Positions 8,180 through 16,417 are shown, numbered from the stretch's first letter. The stretch: DNA of 59,512 nucleotides from an uncultured Bacilli bacterium (GCA_910586865.1 CAJUIY010000003.1:1-59512), one strand, 5' to 3'. Numbers and translations are program-made. Notes: generated by a model from the sequence alone, not told the origin.

Positions 8180-8278
8180 CCAATTTTAAAAAGGAGAGTT
8201 AGCATATAAAATAATGATATATACTGACTTTTGCCCCACTAGTTTTCTCCTTCCTTGCTGAAGGAAACTTTTAAGAAC

Positions 8279-8309
8279 AAAAAATCTACTATGTGATATC
8301 ATAGTAGAT
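8279..8309 (-). terminator. terminator of tRNA-Glu
   Basis: Perfect 10-bp stem ATCTACTATG / CATAGTAGAT with a 6-base loop, followed by T5 on the minus strand, 13 bases after the tRNA 3' end. Confidence 0.9.
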
Positions 8310-8322
8310 AAAAAAAATAAAA

Positions 8323-8399
8323 TGGTAGCCTGTACGGAATTCGAATCCGTGGATGCTGCCTTGAGAGGGCAGTGTGTTGAGCCTCTTCACCAACAGGCC
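8323..8399 (-). tRNA. tRNA-Glu (anticodon CUC)
   Basis: 77-base cloverleaf including an encoded CCA. The acceptor stem GGCCTGT pairs with ACAGGCT (one G-U), the anticodon stem is CTGCC/GGCAG around loop CTCTCAA (anticodon CTC), and the T-arm is ACGGA-TTCGAAT-TCCGT. The 5' part GGCC-GTTGGT-AAG matches bacterial tRNA-Glu. It reads GAG codons; the usual UUC isoacceptor is not in this window. Confidence 0.93.
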
Positions 8400-8430
8400 A
8401 GAAACAATGTCTTCTTGAAAAGACAATATT

Positions 8431-8459
8431 ATCTTACCATTAATTTTCGTTTTTGGCAA
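8431..8459 (-). promoter_or_regulatory. promoter of tRNA-Glu
   Basis: Minus strand: -35 TTGCCA (8459-8454), 17-bp spacer, -10 TAAGAT (8436-8431). The pre-tRNA leader would contain a small hairpin TGTCTT-N6-AAGACA (8409-8426). Confidence 0.6.
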
Positions 8460-8491
8460 GTGTTTTATGAAAATTTTGTCGATTTTTACAG

Positions 8492-8920
8492 TTAATGATA
8501 TAAAGAAAACTTTTTGGTAAGTGGATCTAGTACTTCTTTTTCACCAAAAGTAACTAAACAATAGTATTCCATCTCTTCATTTGATGTTGCTAAAGTTTTT
8601 TCTAATTGTTCTTGGTAAGTATCCCCTGTCATTGTTTCTGTAAAATCTGTATAAAGAAGATTATGTTCCATCAGTTTTTGTCTTAATTTCTTAATTTCTC
8701 CATTTTTTCCTTTCAATACAATGAGTGATAGTCCTGAAATACTTTCATGAAGACCTCCATCCTTATCAGTAAAATCGATAAAACTCATCTTTTCTTTTAT
8801 CTCATCTGGAGCTTTCGCAACCAATCCTGCACAAGAGTGTGCAATCGCATTCAGGGCCTTTCCTATTTCTAAATTTTTATTGACAACTGCTACCAATTTA
8901 TGGGTTTCGTTATATACCAT
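8492..8920 (-). CDS. DUF2000 family protein
   Basis: 142-residue soluble protein of the DUF2000 family, whose fold resembles peptidyl-tRNA hydrolase 2. Family-typical features are the N-terminal KLVAVVNKNLEIGKALNAIAH, a central run (about 58-72) and a long C-terminal alpha/beta tail. No function is established for the family. The start was set at ATG 8920, seven bases after AAGGAGG; an ATG two codons earlier lies too close to the site. It is divergent from the DUF5661 gene. The length fits the family and nothing looks broken. Confidence 0.85.
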   Translation of the reverse strand: MVYNETHKLVAVVNKNLEIGKALNAIAHSCAGLVAKAPDEIKEKMSFIDFTDKDGGLHESISGLSLIVLKGKNGEIKKLRQKLMEHNLLYTDFTETMTGDTYQEQLEKTLATSNEEMEYYCLVTFGEKEVLDPLTKKFSLYH

Positions 8921-9006
8921 AAACATTCCTCCTTTTTTCTTATTTTACCTGAAATATATTTGTAATACAAGCCAAAAGAAAAACATAAAATGATAATGGT
9001 GATAAG

Positions 9007-9279
9007 ATGTATCAAATACAAGATGCTTTCTATGCAGCAGAACAATTAGGTATTCAGTTCCATCAGTTTAGTCCTGAGGAGTTTTTAACTGGTATTAATA
9101 TAGAACTAGAACATGGAACCATTCATGAGAAAACAAATGTAACGAATGATGATTTAATTACCACAGCAAAGATTGCTTTGGCTCACTTAAACGAATTTCC
9201 TAATTATTATAATAAAGACTATGGATTACTTGTATTCGAAAAATTTTTAGAATCCAAGCTACCAAAGTCTAAAAAATAA
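9007..9279 (+). CDS. DUF5661 family protein
   Basis: 90-residue protein matching the DUF5661 pattern: AEQLGIQFHQFSPEEFLTGINIELEHGT, then NVTNDDLITTAKIALAHLNEFPNYY, then a basic C-terminal tail. The function is unknown; the conserved ELEHG and AHLNE motifs might bind a metal, but that is speculation. The start ATG 9007 follows GGTGAT. A terminator overlaps its stop codon. A decayed copy of the 3' end of the same gene is found at 13200-13304, so this is the surviving member of a duplicated pair. Confidence 0.85.
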   Translation: MYQIQDAFYAAEQLGIQFHQFSPEEFLTGINIELEHGTIHEKTNVTNDDLITTAKIALAHLNEFPNYYNKDYGLLVFEKFLESKLPKSKK

Positions 9280-9312
9280 AGAGCAACCCTTAGCTAGTGC
9301 TCTTTTCTTTTC
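9278..9312 (+). terminator. terminator of the DUF5661 gene
   Basis: 8-bp stem AAAGAGCA / TGCTCTTT with a 12-base loop, followed by TCTTTT. The same hairpin in altered form follows the remnant copy at 13303-13338. Confidence 0.8.
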
Positions 9313-9315
9313 GAC

Positions 9316-9385
9316 TGAATGGAATTACTAAAGCCCAAGAACATCACCCTATTTTCGAAAGATAAGAATGGTATTCTCAGCCACT
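9316..9385 (-). pseudogene. remnant of an Asp-box protein gene (paralogue of 13229-13915)
   Basis: The DNA here matches the gene at 13229-13915 in two blocks joined at one point. Plus-strand 9301-9339 resembles 13327-13365, and 9335-9385 resembles 13746-13796 (CCAAGAACATCA, then GAATGGTATT). The junction is a shared CCAAG, so about 385 bp were deleted between two CCAAG repeats. The minus-strand frame still reads NTILIFRK and GDVLG, as NTILSFQK and DDVLG in the intact gene, but is broken by stops. Clearly a dead copy. Confidence 0.8.
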
Positions 9386-9471
9386 TCTTCCATTCTCAAA
9401 GAATAATTACAAATAAACTTCTTCTGTAAAAAAGAAATCGTATTTTCATATATATCATTTCACATTTCCGC

Positions 9472-10116
9472 CTATTTATTGTTAGAAAGTTTTTTTAGGA
9501 TGCCATCCTCAATCTGATAAGTTTCGTCACATAATTTATGAATATCTTCTTTAATATGCGTAGCTATAATAATTATTTTTCCATCTTTCTTCTCCTTTTG
9601 TAATAATTTTCTAATATTTTTGATACTATTATCATCTACTCCATTAAACGGCTCATCAAAAATTAAGACCTCAGGATCTTCCATAAGGACTTGAGCAATC
9701 CCCAACTTTTGTTTCATGCCTAACGAATACTTATGATATAGCTTATTTGCTTCTTTTTCAAGCCCTACGTTTTGTAATGATTTATCAATCTCGTCTTCTC
9801 CAATTTTAGATTGTAAAGAAGCTAGAAGACTGAGATTTTCTTTTCCTGTTAAATCTGGCAAAAAACTAGGATTTTCTATTAAGGCTCGAGTACTTGGTGG
9901 AAATAAATTATTTTTAATAATATCTACTCCATCAAATAATATTTGTCCTTCGGTTGGTTCCAAAAATGCACATAACATTTTTAATAATATGGTTTTCCCA
10001 GAACCATTAACTCCAATTATTCCATAAATATTTCCACTTTCAAAAGTTAAGTTTACTTTTCTCAATATTTCTACTTCCTTAAATTTTTTTGATACATTTT
10101 TTACTTCTATTTTCAT
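9472..10116 (-). CDS. ABC transporter ATP-binding protein
   Basis: 214-residue stand-alone ATPase: Walker A GVNGSGKT at about residues 36-43, signature SLGMKQKLGIAQ at about 132-143, Walker B VLIFDEPFNGVD at about 151-162, and the H-loop ATHIKED near 186. It should power the two membrane proteins encoded just upstream. Its start overlaps the stop of the 481-aa permease by 4 bp (ATGA), with GGAGGT before it. The type is that of ABC-2 exporters for peptides, lantibiotic self-protection or lipids. The gene is the last of the operon. Its 3' end lies next to the remnant at 9316-9385. Confidence 0.92.
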   Translation of the reverse strand: MKIEVKNVSKKFKEVEILRKVNLTFESGNIYGIIGVNGSGKTILLKMLCAFLEPTEGQILFDGVDIIKNNLFPPSTRALIENPSFLPDLTGKENLSLLASLQSKIGEDEIDKSLQNVGLEKEANKLYHKYSLGMKQKLGIAQVLMEDPEVLIFDEPFNGVDDNSIKNIRKLLQKEKKDGKIIIIATHIKEDIHKLCDETYQIEDGILKKLSNNK

Positions 10117-11558
10117 AATTTACCTCCTAACATTTCCGTAACATTTCTTCTTTTTAATTTAATATTTTTTATCAGTTGTACCATTAAAATTATGGTAAGA
10201 ATTAGTAATCCATAAAGATAATGACGATACCAAATGATGTTTTTTGGCATTAGAGTGATAAAAATCATGATAAAGCAAAAAATCATTCCTTTTCTAATAA
10301 AATTACCCTCTTTACAGTGAAACAAAATCCATAGACTAACTTGTTGTACTATATTTGTAAATAAAACGTCGGATATGAATAAATTGATAATACTTTTGAA
10401 ATCGAAATTAGAATTAGTTTTTAAACATATCATTAAAATTAATACGATATACTGACTTATCTTTATCATAGTTAGTAAGAAAATAAGCACTATTTGTTTG
10501 TTAAAACACCATTTTGTAGTAGAAATCCTTAAAAATAAATTATCTTTCTTTCTAATCAAATCATGGATGTAAAAAGAGATTGCCAAATAGATGTGAATCA
10601 TAATGTTAATAATAAACATCATGATATCAATAGGAAAATAGCTATCTATCCTTAATCCCATGCTGGTAATCAGCATCTCCTCACTACTAATATCATAGTT
10701 AGAAATAATAAAATATAAAGAAAAGGCAGGAATAAGAATTAATGTGAGTATGTATTTATAATTTTTCTTTATCATATATTTTATATCGCTTATGGCAATA
10801 TATTTCATAAATATTTTCTCTCTCCTATTTATCAAGTGGTAGACAAAAATAACTAGTACTTCCAACAAAAGTATATATAGTAGAGAGTAACTAACTTCAA
10901 GCATAAAATTTCCATAATCAATATTTTCAAAATATCGCCAGATTGGTAACTGAAAAGTATTAGTAGTTTCCATGATTCCTAATGGATATAACCAAAAGGC
11001 AAAAACAAAGATAAAATCAATTACAATGACTTTTTCCTCTTTTAGTTTATGATACAAAAAGACATTAAAGATACTAACTAAAAGGGTAAGTACTATATAT
11101 CTTAGTAAATAAAAGATAGTATAGACCATATTATTAATATATCCATTATAGCTTTTGATATAGATATAGCCGCATTTTAAAATATTTACAACACTTAAAT
11201 AAGAAAGTAGGATAACTAAACTAACGATTAAATTACTGTAAACTACTAGTTTTATTAATTCTTTCAAATATTTCTTTTTGTTCTCTAGTCTTATAAGGTA
11301 AGAATCATATTGATTAAAAGTAGAACAAACATTCACGGTATTAATTAAAATTACTAAAAAGAATAAGCTATTGAAAGTTGCAAATTGAAAGGTATTTAAT
11401 ATTGCTGAAAAATAATTTTTAATTCCTGCCGTTAGAACAAAACTTCCATATAAACTTAAGAGAATGGATAAAAGTATGGTAGCTTTAAACTTTCTTGTTT
11501 TTGTGATAAATTTTAAAATCTCTGTAGTAGTATTTTTTTTATGAAATTTCTCTTTCAT
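10113..11558 (-). CDS. multi-span ABC-2-type permease subunit
   Basis: 481-residue very hydrophobic protein with about twelve predicted membrane segments, basic loops and no large extracellular domain. It lies between an ATPase gene and a second permease gene with overlaps on both sides (4 bp and 20 bp), so it is probably a membrane subunit of the same transporter. The sequence is diverged and no family motif is certain; it recalls the uncharacterised DUF2705-type membrane proteins that occur with an ATPase and a small secreted protein, but I cannot confirm this. Its length suggests a tandem arrangement of two six-helix units. The ribosome binding site is weak, suggesting translational coupling. 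Confidence 0.7.
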   Translation of the reverse strand: MKEKFHKKNTTTEILKFITKTRKFKATILLSILLSLYGSFVLTAGIKNYFSAILNTFQFATFNSLFFLVILINTVNVCSTFNQYDSYLIRLENKKKYLKELIKLVVYSNLIVSLVILLSYLSVVNILKCGYIYIKSYNGYINNMVYTIFYLLRYIVLTLLVSIFNVFLYHKLKEEKVIVIDFIFVFAFWLYPLGIMETTNTFQLPIWRYFENIDYGNFMLEVSYSLLYILLLEVLVIFVYHLINRREKIFMKYIAISDIKYMIKKNYKYILTLILIPAFSLYFIISNYDISSEEMLITSMGLRIDSYFPIDIMMFIINIMIHIYLAISFYIHDLIRKKDNLFLRISTTKWCFNKQIVLIFLLTMIKISQYIVLILMICLKTNSNFDFKSIINLFISDVLFTNIVQQVSLWILFHCKEGNFIRKGMIFCFIMIFITLMPKNIIWYRHYLYGLLILTIILMVQLIKNIKLKRRNVTEMLGGKL

Positions 11559-12462
11559 TTTCGATCAAAACCCTTTCTTTCGTTTGGTAACTTTTCCATA
11601 AAATGATATAAGACGATATACAGAATAGAATAGAAAAGAAACAAGGAATGATTAAATTGTTATTGCTATCTAAATTCCAATATGCTAGTAGATTAAAATA
11701 TTCATATGGTATATCAATTCCTAATATTTTATTAATAATTAGGGCATAAACTCCTGCATATAAAATAATAACAAAGATAAAATAAGTGATATAAGCATAA
11801 AGAATGGTTATGAATTTTGATTTACTTTTTTTACAAAAGATAATTCCTATATTTCCATAGAATATTCCTAAAAAGAAGTGAATAATACACAATGCAAACC
11901 CATATAATAAAAAGTGATTATATTTAAAAGGTTCATATACAGCAATTCCTTTTACTTCCGCATCCATATTAAAATTAAACCTAGTAATCAAACAAGAAAG
12001 TATAAATGTCAAAATAAATAAAAACGGTAGGAATAAAGCGGGTTTTAAACTTTTTTTCAATATTTTTTTGAGGTAATCTTTATAACGAATTCTTGTTAAA
12101 TAATTTTTAATCATACCACTACTAAATTCAGAATGTATACTATTAATTGTTAAGATGATAATAATTAGAGGTTCTATTAATGGAAAGTTTTGAAATTCAT
12201 GATGCGCTACTATTTCATATGTCAAAGTAAGTGCATCTAATTTTTTTAATTTTTCTTTAGGGGATTCAAAGGTGCTAAACTCTTTACAGATAAGTTCATC
12301 TTTGGTTTTTTCACATTTTTCCTTTATTTCATTGTAATAGGGACCATATGAGTAATAATCTCTATAATATTGATAAAAAGAAATTAATACAATAAATATA
12401 GAAATAAAAATAGCTAATATTATCAGATTGTTTTTTTTAATATATCTTTTCCATTTTTCCAT
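11539..12462 (-). CDS. ABC-2-type permease subunit
   Basis: 307-residue membrane protein: TM1 at about residues 13-33, a hydrophilic outside loop (about 34-85) with two cysteines (in KEKCEKT and LICKEF) that could form a disulfide, then five more segments. This is the usual ABC-2 permease layout with a first large loop. It overlaps the 481-aa permease by 20 bp. AAAGGA lies ten bases before the start. With the ATPase and second permease it should form one exporter, and the small secreted protein encoded upstream is its most likely partner or substrate (inference). Confidence 0.75.
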   Translation of the reverse strand: MEKWKRYIKKNNLIILAIFISIFIVLISFYQYYRDYYSYGPYYNEIKEKCEKTKDELICKEFSTFESPKEKLKKLDALTLTYEIVAHHEFQNFPLIEPLIIIILTINSIHSEFSSGMIKNYLTRIRYKDYLKKILKKSLKPALFLPFLFILTFILSCLITRFNFNMDAEVKGIAVYEPFKYNHFLLYGFALCIIHFFLGIFYGNIGIIFCKKSKSKFITILYAYITYFIFVIILYAGVYALIINKILGIDIPYEYFNLLAYWNLDSNNNLIIPCFFSILFCISSYIILWKSYQTKERVLIENEREIS

Positions 12463-12527
12463 AAGGTAATTGTCCTTTCTTATTCGTCTGATAAATGCAA
12501 GTTTGGGGTAATTATTTCAGTTTTTTA

Positions 12528-12932
12528 TTAATCTAAATTCCAAGAACCATAGAAACTACCAGTAGTAATAAAAGAGTTTTTCGCTCTAAGATTCAAACGA
12601 TAAGTCGATGGTACTGTGTTGTTTCCATTGGTTTCTGTTAATTGAATAGAAGTTCCCTTTGGCAGACTTTTCCAACTAGATGTTGTGCCATTATTAACAC
12701 GATAAGTTCGTGCCTCGATTGCCATTTCGTTACCACTTACATCATCTGTACAAGTAGTTTTTACTGCAAACTGATTACTATAGTTATCTTTGTTGTGATT
12801 ATTAGTTGAGCTAGTTTGACTTCTTATCTTTATTGTTAAATCTACAATTCCTACGACTTGTGCAGATGCTGAACTTAGTGCAAAAAAGAATGTTAGAAGA
12901 AATAATAAAGATGTTATTTTTACGTATTTCAT
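12528..12932 (-). CDS. small secreted protein, candidate transporter-linked or bacteriocin-like product
   Basis: 134 residues with a clear signal peptide: K at 2 and 5, hydrophobic core to about residue 19, and a probable cut after SSASA at residue 24. The mature part of about 110 residues is polar and Asn/Thr/Ser-rich with a single Cys (TTCTDD), and ends in GSFYGSWNLD. That ending and the overall layout recall small secreted proteins encoded with ABC-2 transporters (DUF2712-like or lactococcin 972-like), but the match is by impression only. GGAGGT lies ten bases before ATG 12932. It is the first gene of the transporter operon; no terminator was seen before the next gene. It could be a bacteriocin, a sensing protein or an immunity factor. 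Confidence 0.65.
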   Translation of the reverse strand: MKYVKITSLLFLLTFFFALSSASAQVVGIVDLTIKIRSQTSSTNNHNKDNYSNQFAVKTTCTDDVSGNEMAIEARTYRVNNGTTSSWKSLPKGTSIQLTETNGNNTVPSTYRLNLRAKNSFITTGSFYGSWNLD

Positions 12933-13199
12933 ATCATATCGTACCTCCTTTAATAATTACCCTGTTTGCACTTTATAATTATCATAATTTGTAGAATAAT
13001 GTTTCATAATTCTTTGAAATGTATAGTTAAGGAAGTTAACGGCTATTTTTTATTAAATCATAGCACATTGTTGACGTTTTGTATACTAATTTGTTATTCT
13101 TATACCATAGAAAGAATGATTTAGGATAAAATCATAATATCTAGGTTACAAAATCTTAAAACATCTCATTTTGTTATTTTAATTTGATGACTTGTTTTT

Positions 13200-13304
13200 G
13201 CTTTGGCTCTCTTAAATGAATTTTCTAATTACAACAATAAACGCTCTGGATTACTTATTTTCGAAAAATCTTTAAAAATCCAAGCTACCAAATCAAAAAA
13301 ATAA
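13200..13304 (+). pseudogene. 3' remnant of a DUF5661 gene
   Basis: The plus strand reads ALALLNEFSNYNNKRSGLLIFEK, which corresponds to ALAHLNEFPNYYNKDYGLLVFEK of the intact gene at 9007-9279. A one-base insertion after FEK shifts the frame and a compensating loss restores it before the stop. The 5' two thirds of the gene are missing. The downstream terminator is also conserved. The intact Asp-box gene now runs antisense across it. Confidence 0.88.
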
Positions 13305-13915
13305 AGAGCCACTCTCAATCTATTGCTCTTTTCTTTTTGATTAACTGTATTTTCTAAAACCCAAGTAAGTCCTTTATCAATACTTTTAAACTCAAAATCC
13401 TTCTCTTCATAGCCATTTCCATCTTCTGTTAAATCATAAACAGAACATTTCATTCTTAATTCGCTACCAGCTTGATAAGGAAATTCCTCGATTGTAATCA
13501 AATCCACATTTTCATTATCATAGGAAAACTTAGCATCCATAAAAGTTTTTCCTCCATCTAAAGTTACTTTAAATCCTTTAAAATCATTTTCTCTTCTTAT
13601 ATATCCAGTGGATATAACATAACCTACTTTCTCATTCGTAAACAAAAACCTGGCTTCTTGACTCACTGTAATTGGCTCCTTTGTTACTTTGGTATAACTT
13701 TTCCCATTGTCTGTACTTTTTTCCACTCCTACTATCCTATTTTGTCCAAGAACATCATCATATTTTTGAAAAGAAAGAATGGTATTTCTAAATCTTCTTG
13801 AATAGAGAAGATTCTCCTCTACTTTTTCTTTCTTATTATTAGAAAATAATAAGAAGAAAAAAACAATAAGGATACCAAGAATAAGAAATAGACTAAAAAT
13901 TTTTTTCTTGTCCAT
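13229..13915 (-). CDS. membrane-anchored Asp-box (BNR-like) protein
   Basis: 228 residues. One N-terminal membrane segment (about residues 6-24) is preceded by DKKK, so the rest should lie outside. The external part has three Asp-box motifs, S-x-D-x-G-x-x-[aromatic]: STDNGKSY (67-74), TLDGGKTF (118-125) and SIDKGLTW (178-185), spaced about 50-60 residues. These are typical of sialidase-type beta-propeller blades; three blades are too few for a full propeller. No catalytic residues were identified. The last 35 or so residues are antisense to the dead DUF5661 copy and its terminator, so the original stop has probably been lost. It directly follows the 244-aa gene (stop and start abut). A partial dead paralogue is at 9316-9385. 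Confidence 0.75.
   Translation of the reverse strand: MDKKKIFSLFLILGILIVFFFLLFSNNKKEKVEENLLYSRRFRNTILSFQKYDDVLGQNRIVGVEKSTDNGKSYTKVTKEPITVSQEARFLFTNEKVGYVISTGYIRRENDFKGFKVTLDGGKTFMDAKFSYDNENVDLITIEEFPYQAGSELRMKCSVYDLTEDGNGYEEKDFEFKSIDKGLTWVLENTVNQKEKSNRLRVALYFFDLVAWIFKDFSKISNPERLLL
13303..13338 (+). terminator. decayed terminator of the DUF5661 remnant
   Basis: Stem AAAGAGC / GCTCTTT with a 15-base loop and a T-rich tail, homologous to the terminator at 9278-9312. On the minus strand it now encodes part of the tail of the Asp-box protein. Confidence 0.6.
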
Positions 13916-14650
13916 CTAACCACCTACCCTTTTTTGTTTTTTTATCTTTTCTTTAACGTCTTTTCTTTTTGAAATATATTCTTTCATCACTTGATAATAT
14001 TGATAGTCCCATTCTAAATTCTTATTTCCTTTTATTTGAGATATATTAGTGATTTGTTGATTTTGTAAATCACTATTAAAATCATCCATAAATTCACCTA
14101 ATGATGTTTTTAATATAGAAAATGAGAGAAAATCATATTTTTTTAGGTATTTTTTCACCACATCTTTAGGCGTTTCCCCTCTTCGTAAAAAGAAATAAGC
14201 AAGATCATATGGTGCTCGTGCATGTGGTTCTATTTCTTTTTCTAAATCCTCCCTTTCTATTTTCTCTGAAATTCTTCTGATCGTATTAGATTTCAATGCT
14301 CTTTCTGTCTGAAGAAGATAAATCATAGGGGAAAAGTTAGAATAGATTGGCTGTTTTCTTTCGATAAGAGAAGAGACAAGGAAAGAAAAGGTCTCTTCCG
14401 TCAACTCTTTTTCAAAATAATAAATAGTATATAGGATGGTAGTATAAGAAAAATTACCCTGATTCATAAAGGAAGAGTCTTTCAAAATAGATTGAAGAAA
14501 ATCATCTACTTCTTCCTTTAATTGCTTTACTCTTTTTCCTTCTTTGACATAAAGACTAGCTGAACACAAGCTGTAAAAAGCCCCTGATGCAAAATTCATA
14601 ATTTCGAAACATTTTTTCTCTAATTGGTCAACTCCTGCTACTTCGTTCAT
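13916..14650 (-). CDS. unknown helical cytoplasmic protein in the Bce-like operon
   Basis: 244 residues, predicted mainly alpha-helical, with no signal peptide or membrane segment and a basic C-terminus (KEKIKKQKRVGG). I do not recognise the family. The start was taken as ATG 14650, preceded by GGGGG; an upstream in-frame ATG at 14695 lacks a ribosome binding site. It lies 67 bp after the histidine kinase gene and abuts the Asp-box gene, so it is probably co-transcribed with the two-component system. An AT-rich stretch with TATGATAG just upstream could be an internal promoter. Confidence 0.6.
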   Translation of the reverse strand: MNEVAGVDQLEKKCFEIMNFASGAFYSLCSASLYVKEGKRVKQLKEEVDDFLQSILKDSSFMNQGNFSYTTILYTIYYFEKELTEETFSFLVSSLIERKQPIYSNFSPMIYLLQTERALKSNTIRRISEKIEREDLEKEIEPHARAPYDLAYFFLRRGETPKDVVKKYLKKYDFLSFSILKTSLGEFMDDFNSDLQNQQITNISQIKGNKNLEWDYQYYQVMKEYISKRKDVKEKIKKQKRVGG

Positions 14651-14717
14651 CCTAATATCCCCCAAAAACAAAATTTTCTCAATATACTCTATCATAACAT
14701 AACTTTATCATAATGTC

Positions 14718-15740
14718 TCATTCTTTTCTTATTTTTTTCTCTTCAATATGATGTATACTACTTTTTGGAAGGATGAGAATTACTTTAGTATATTCTTTCT
14801 CTTTTGATTCTATTTGTAACTTTAATCCAAGTTTTTCACATAATTTATTGGAAAGATATAAACCCATACCAGTTGCTTGTTCTTTTTTTCGATTTTTTCC
14901 CGTAAAACCTTTTTCAAATACACGAGTAATATCAGAGGATAAAATACCACACCCATTATCCATTATTTCGAGGACTAGCTTGTTTTTCTCTTCTTTGGCT
15001 TTGATTTCTATTTTCTTTCTTTTTTTATCCAAATATTTAATGGAATTTTGAATGATTTGTGAAAGAATAAAAATTAACCATTTTTCATCGGTATAGACAA
15101 AGTAATCTAAATCTTTTATTTCTAGTTGAATCTTTCTTTTTAAAAGATAATTCTTATAATTTAAAAGTACTTGATGAATCACTTCCTCTAGCTTTATCTT
15201 TTTTACAAAATAATCGTGATAAACGTCTTCACTTCTCGCATAAAAAAGAATTTGTTCTACTAAATGATAAATTTTTTCTAATTCCTCTTTGGCTTCTTCC
15301 TGTTCTAAATTATCAAACATCAAAGATAATGCAGAAATAGGAGTTTTAATTTCATGTACAAAACTTTCAATATACTCACGATAATCCTTTTTTTCTTCCT
15401 CTATCATACTAAGTTTATCATGAAAAGATTTACAAGTTTTCTTTAACACTTCATAGTATCCTAGATTTTCTAGATTCTTTGGTCTTTTCATGATAGTAGA
15501 AATCAAATACTTTTCCTCCAAACTATCAACCATATGAATCATTTTTTCTACTTTTTTTCTCTCTTGGTAGAAATAAATTCCGAAAGAAAGAAAAGTATAA
15601 AAAAGAAAAATACTACAATAAAGAATAATAAAAGGAAAAGGGACTTGAAAAATACCTAGTAAAATACTATTAAAAACTAAAAAAGAAATAACAAAAATGA
15701 GAAACCATATTTTACTTTCTAGAAATGTTAAAAATCTCAT
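14718..15740 (-). CDS. intramembrane-sensing histidine kinase (BceS/GraS type)
   Basis: 340-residue sensor kinase. Two membrane segments (about 11-30 and 36-57) are joined by a loop of only a few residues, so there is no extracellular sensor domain; this is the mark of kinases that sense through a partner ABC transporter. The phospho-acceptor His129 lies in FVHEIKTPISAL, the N-box is SQIIQNSIKYLD, G1 is DNGCGI and G2 is GMGLYLSNKL. It overlaps the response regulator gene by 4 bp (ATGA). The BceAB-like transporter upstream is its expected partner in sensing antimicrobial peptides that attack the cell envelope. Plasma membrane. Confidence 0.93.
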   Translation of the reverse strand: MRFLTFLESKIWFLIFVISFLVFNSILLGIFQVPFPFIILYCSIFLFYTFLSFGIYFYQERKKVEKMIHMVDSLEEKYLISTIMKRPKNLENLGYYEVLKKTCKSFHDKLSMIEEEKKDYREYIESFVHEIKTPISALSLMFDNLEQEEAKEELEKIYHLVEQILFYARSEDVYHDYFVKKIKLEEVIHQVLLNYKNYLLKRKIQLEIKDLDYFVYTDEKWLIFILSQIIQNSIKYLDKKRKKIEIKAKEEKNKLVLEIMDNGCGILSSDITRVFEKGFTGKNRKKEQATGMGLYLSNKLCEKLGLKLQIESKEKEYTKVILILPKSSIHHIEEKKIRKE

Positions 15741-16396
15741 AAGCGATACCCTTGTCCCCGAATCGTTTCTATAAAGTTAGTAATTCCAATCTCTTCTGCC
15801 TTTTTTCTTAAACGATTGATATTTACCATTAAAATATTCTCATCTAGATAACATTTATCATTCCATAGGTACTCTAACAGCTCCTCTTTCGTAATAATAC
15901 GATTCTCCTCTAAAAAGAAATAATAAAGAATACGAAATTCATTTCTCGTTAATTCTATTTCTCTTCCCTTATATTTTAAAATAGATAAGTGTAAATCTAA
16001 AGTGTACCCTTTTTTTGTAATCTCTTTATAGTTTTTAGGATCTATCATCTGAAGTGCTCTTTTGATTTTTTCTAATAAAATACTTTTATGATAAGGTTTT
16101 GTTATAAAATCAATTCCACCGGATTGAATACTAATTAATTCATCTTTTTGGGTATTTCTACTGGTAACAAAGAGAATAGGAATATTACTCTTCTTTTTAA
16201 TTCTTTTACAAATCGCAAAACCACTTTCATAAGGTAAATTAATGTCTAAGAGAATTAAGTTGATCGAATAAAGAGAAAGACTTTCTTCTATTTTTTCAAA
16301 GTCCGTTATTTTAATCGTCTGATAACCATTGGTTTCTAATAATTTCGAAAGTTCTTCTCGAATGACTTCTTCATCTTCAATAATCGCAATTGTCAT
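15737..16396 (-). CDS. OmpR-family response regulator (BceR/GraR type)
   Basis: 219 residues. The receiver domain has acidic EDEE at 7-10, the phospho-acceptor Asp51 in LILLDINLP, the switch Thr/Ser in FVTSRN and the Lys in ITKPY. The C-terminal winged helix ends in the family-typical TIRGQGYRL. The start was placed at ATG 16396, eight bases after AGGTGG; a GTG four codons earlier overlaps the ribosome site. It pairs with the kinase encoded next. The palindrome at 19975-19996, over the weak -35 of the transporter operon, is its most likely target (inference). Confidence 0.94.
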   Translation of the reverse strand: MTIAIIEDEEVIREELSKLLETNGYQTIKITDFEKIEESLSLYSINLILLDINLPYESGFAICKRIKKKSNIPILFVTSRNTQKDELISIQSGGIDFITKPYHKSILLEKIKRALQMIDPKNYKEITKKGYTLDLHLSILKYKGREIELTRNEFRILYYFFLEENRIITKEELLEYLWNDKCYLDENILMVNINRLRKKAEEIGITNFIETIRGQGYRL

Positions 16397-16417
16397 GAAA
16401 AACACCACCTACTTTTT

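Noticed and set aside
8187..8220. AAGGAGAG followed by a possible ATG on the plus strand
   Set aside because: The distance to the ATG is too long and the frame is closed after a few codons.
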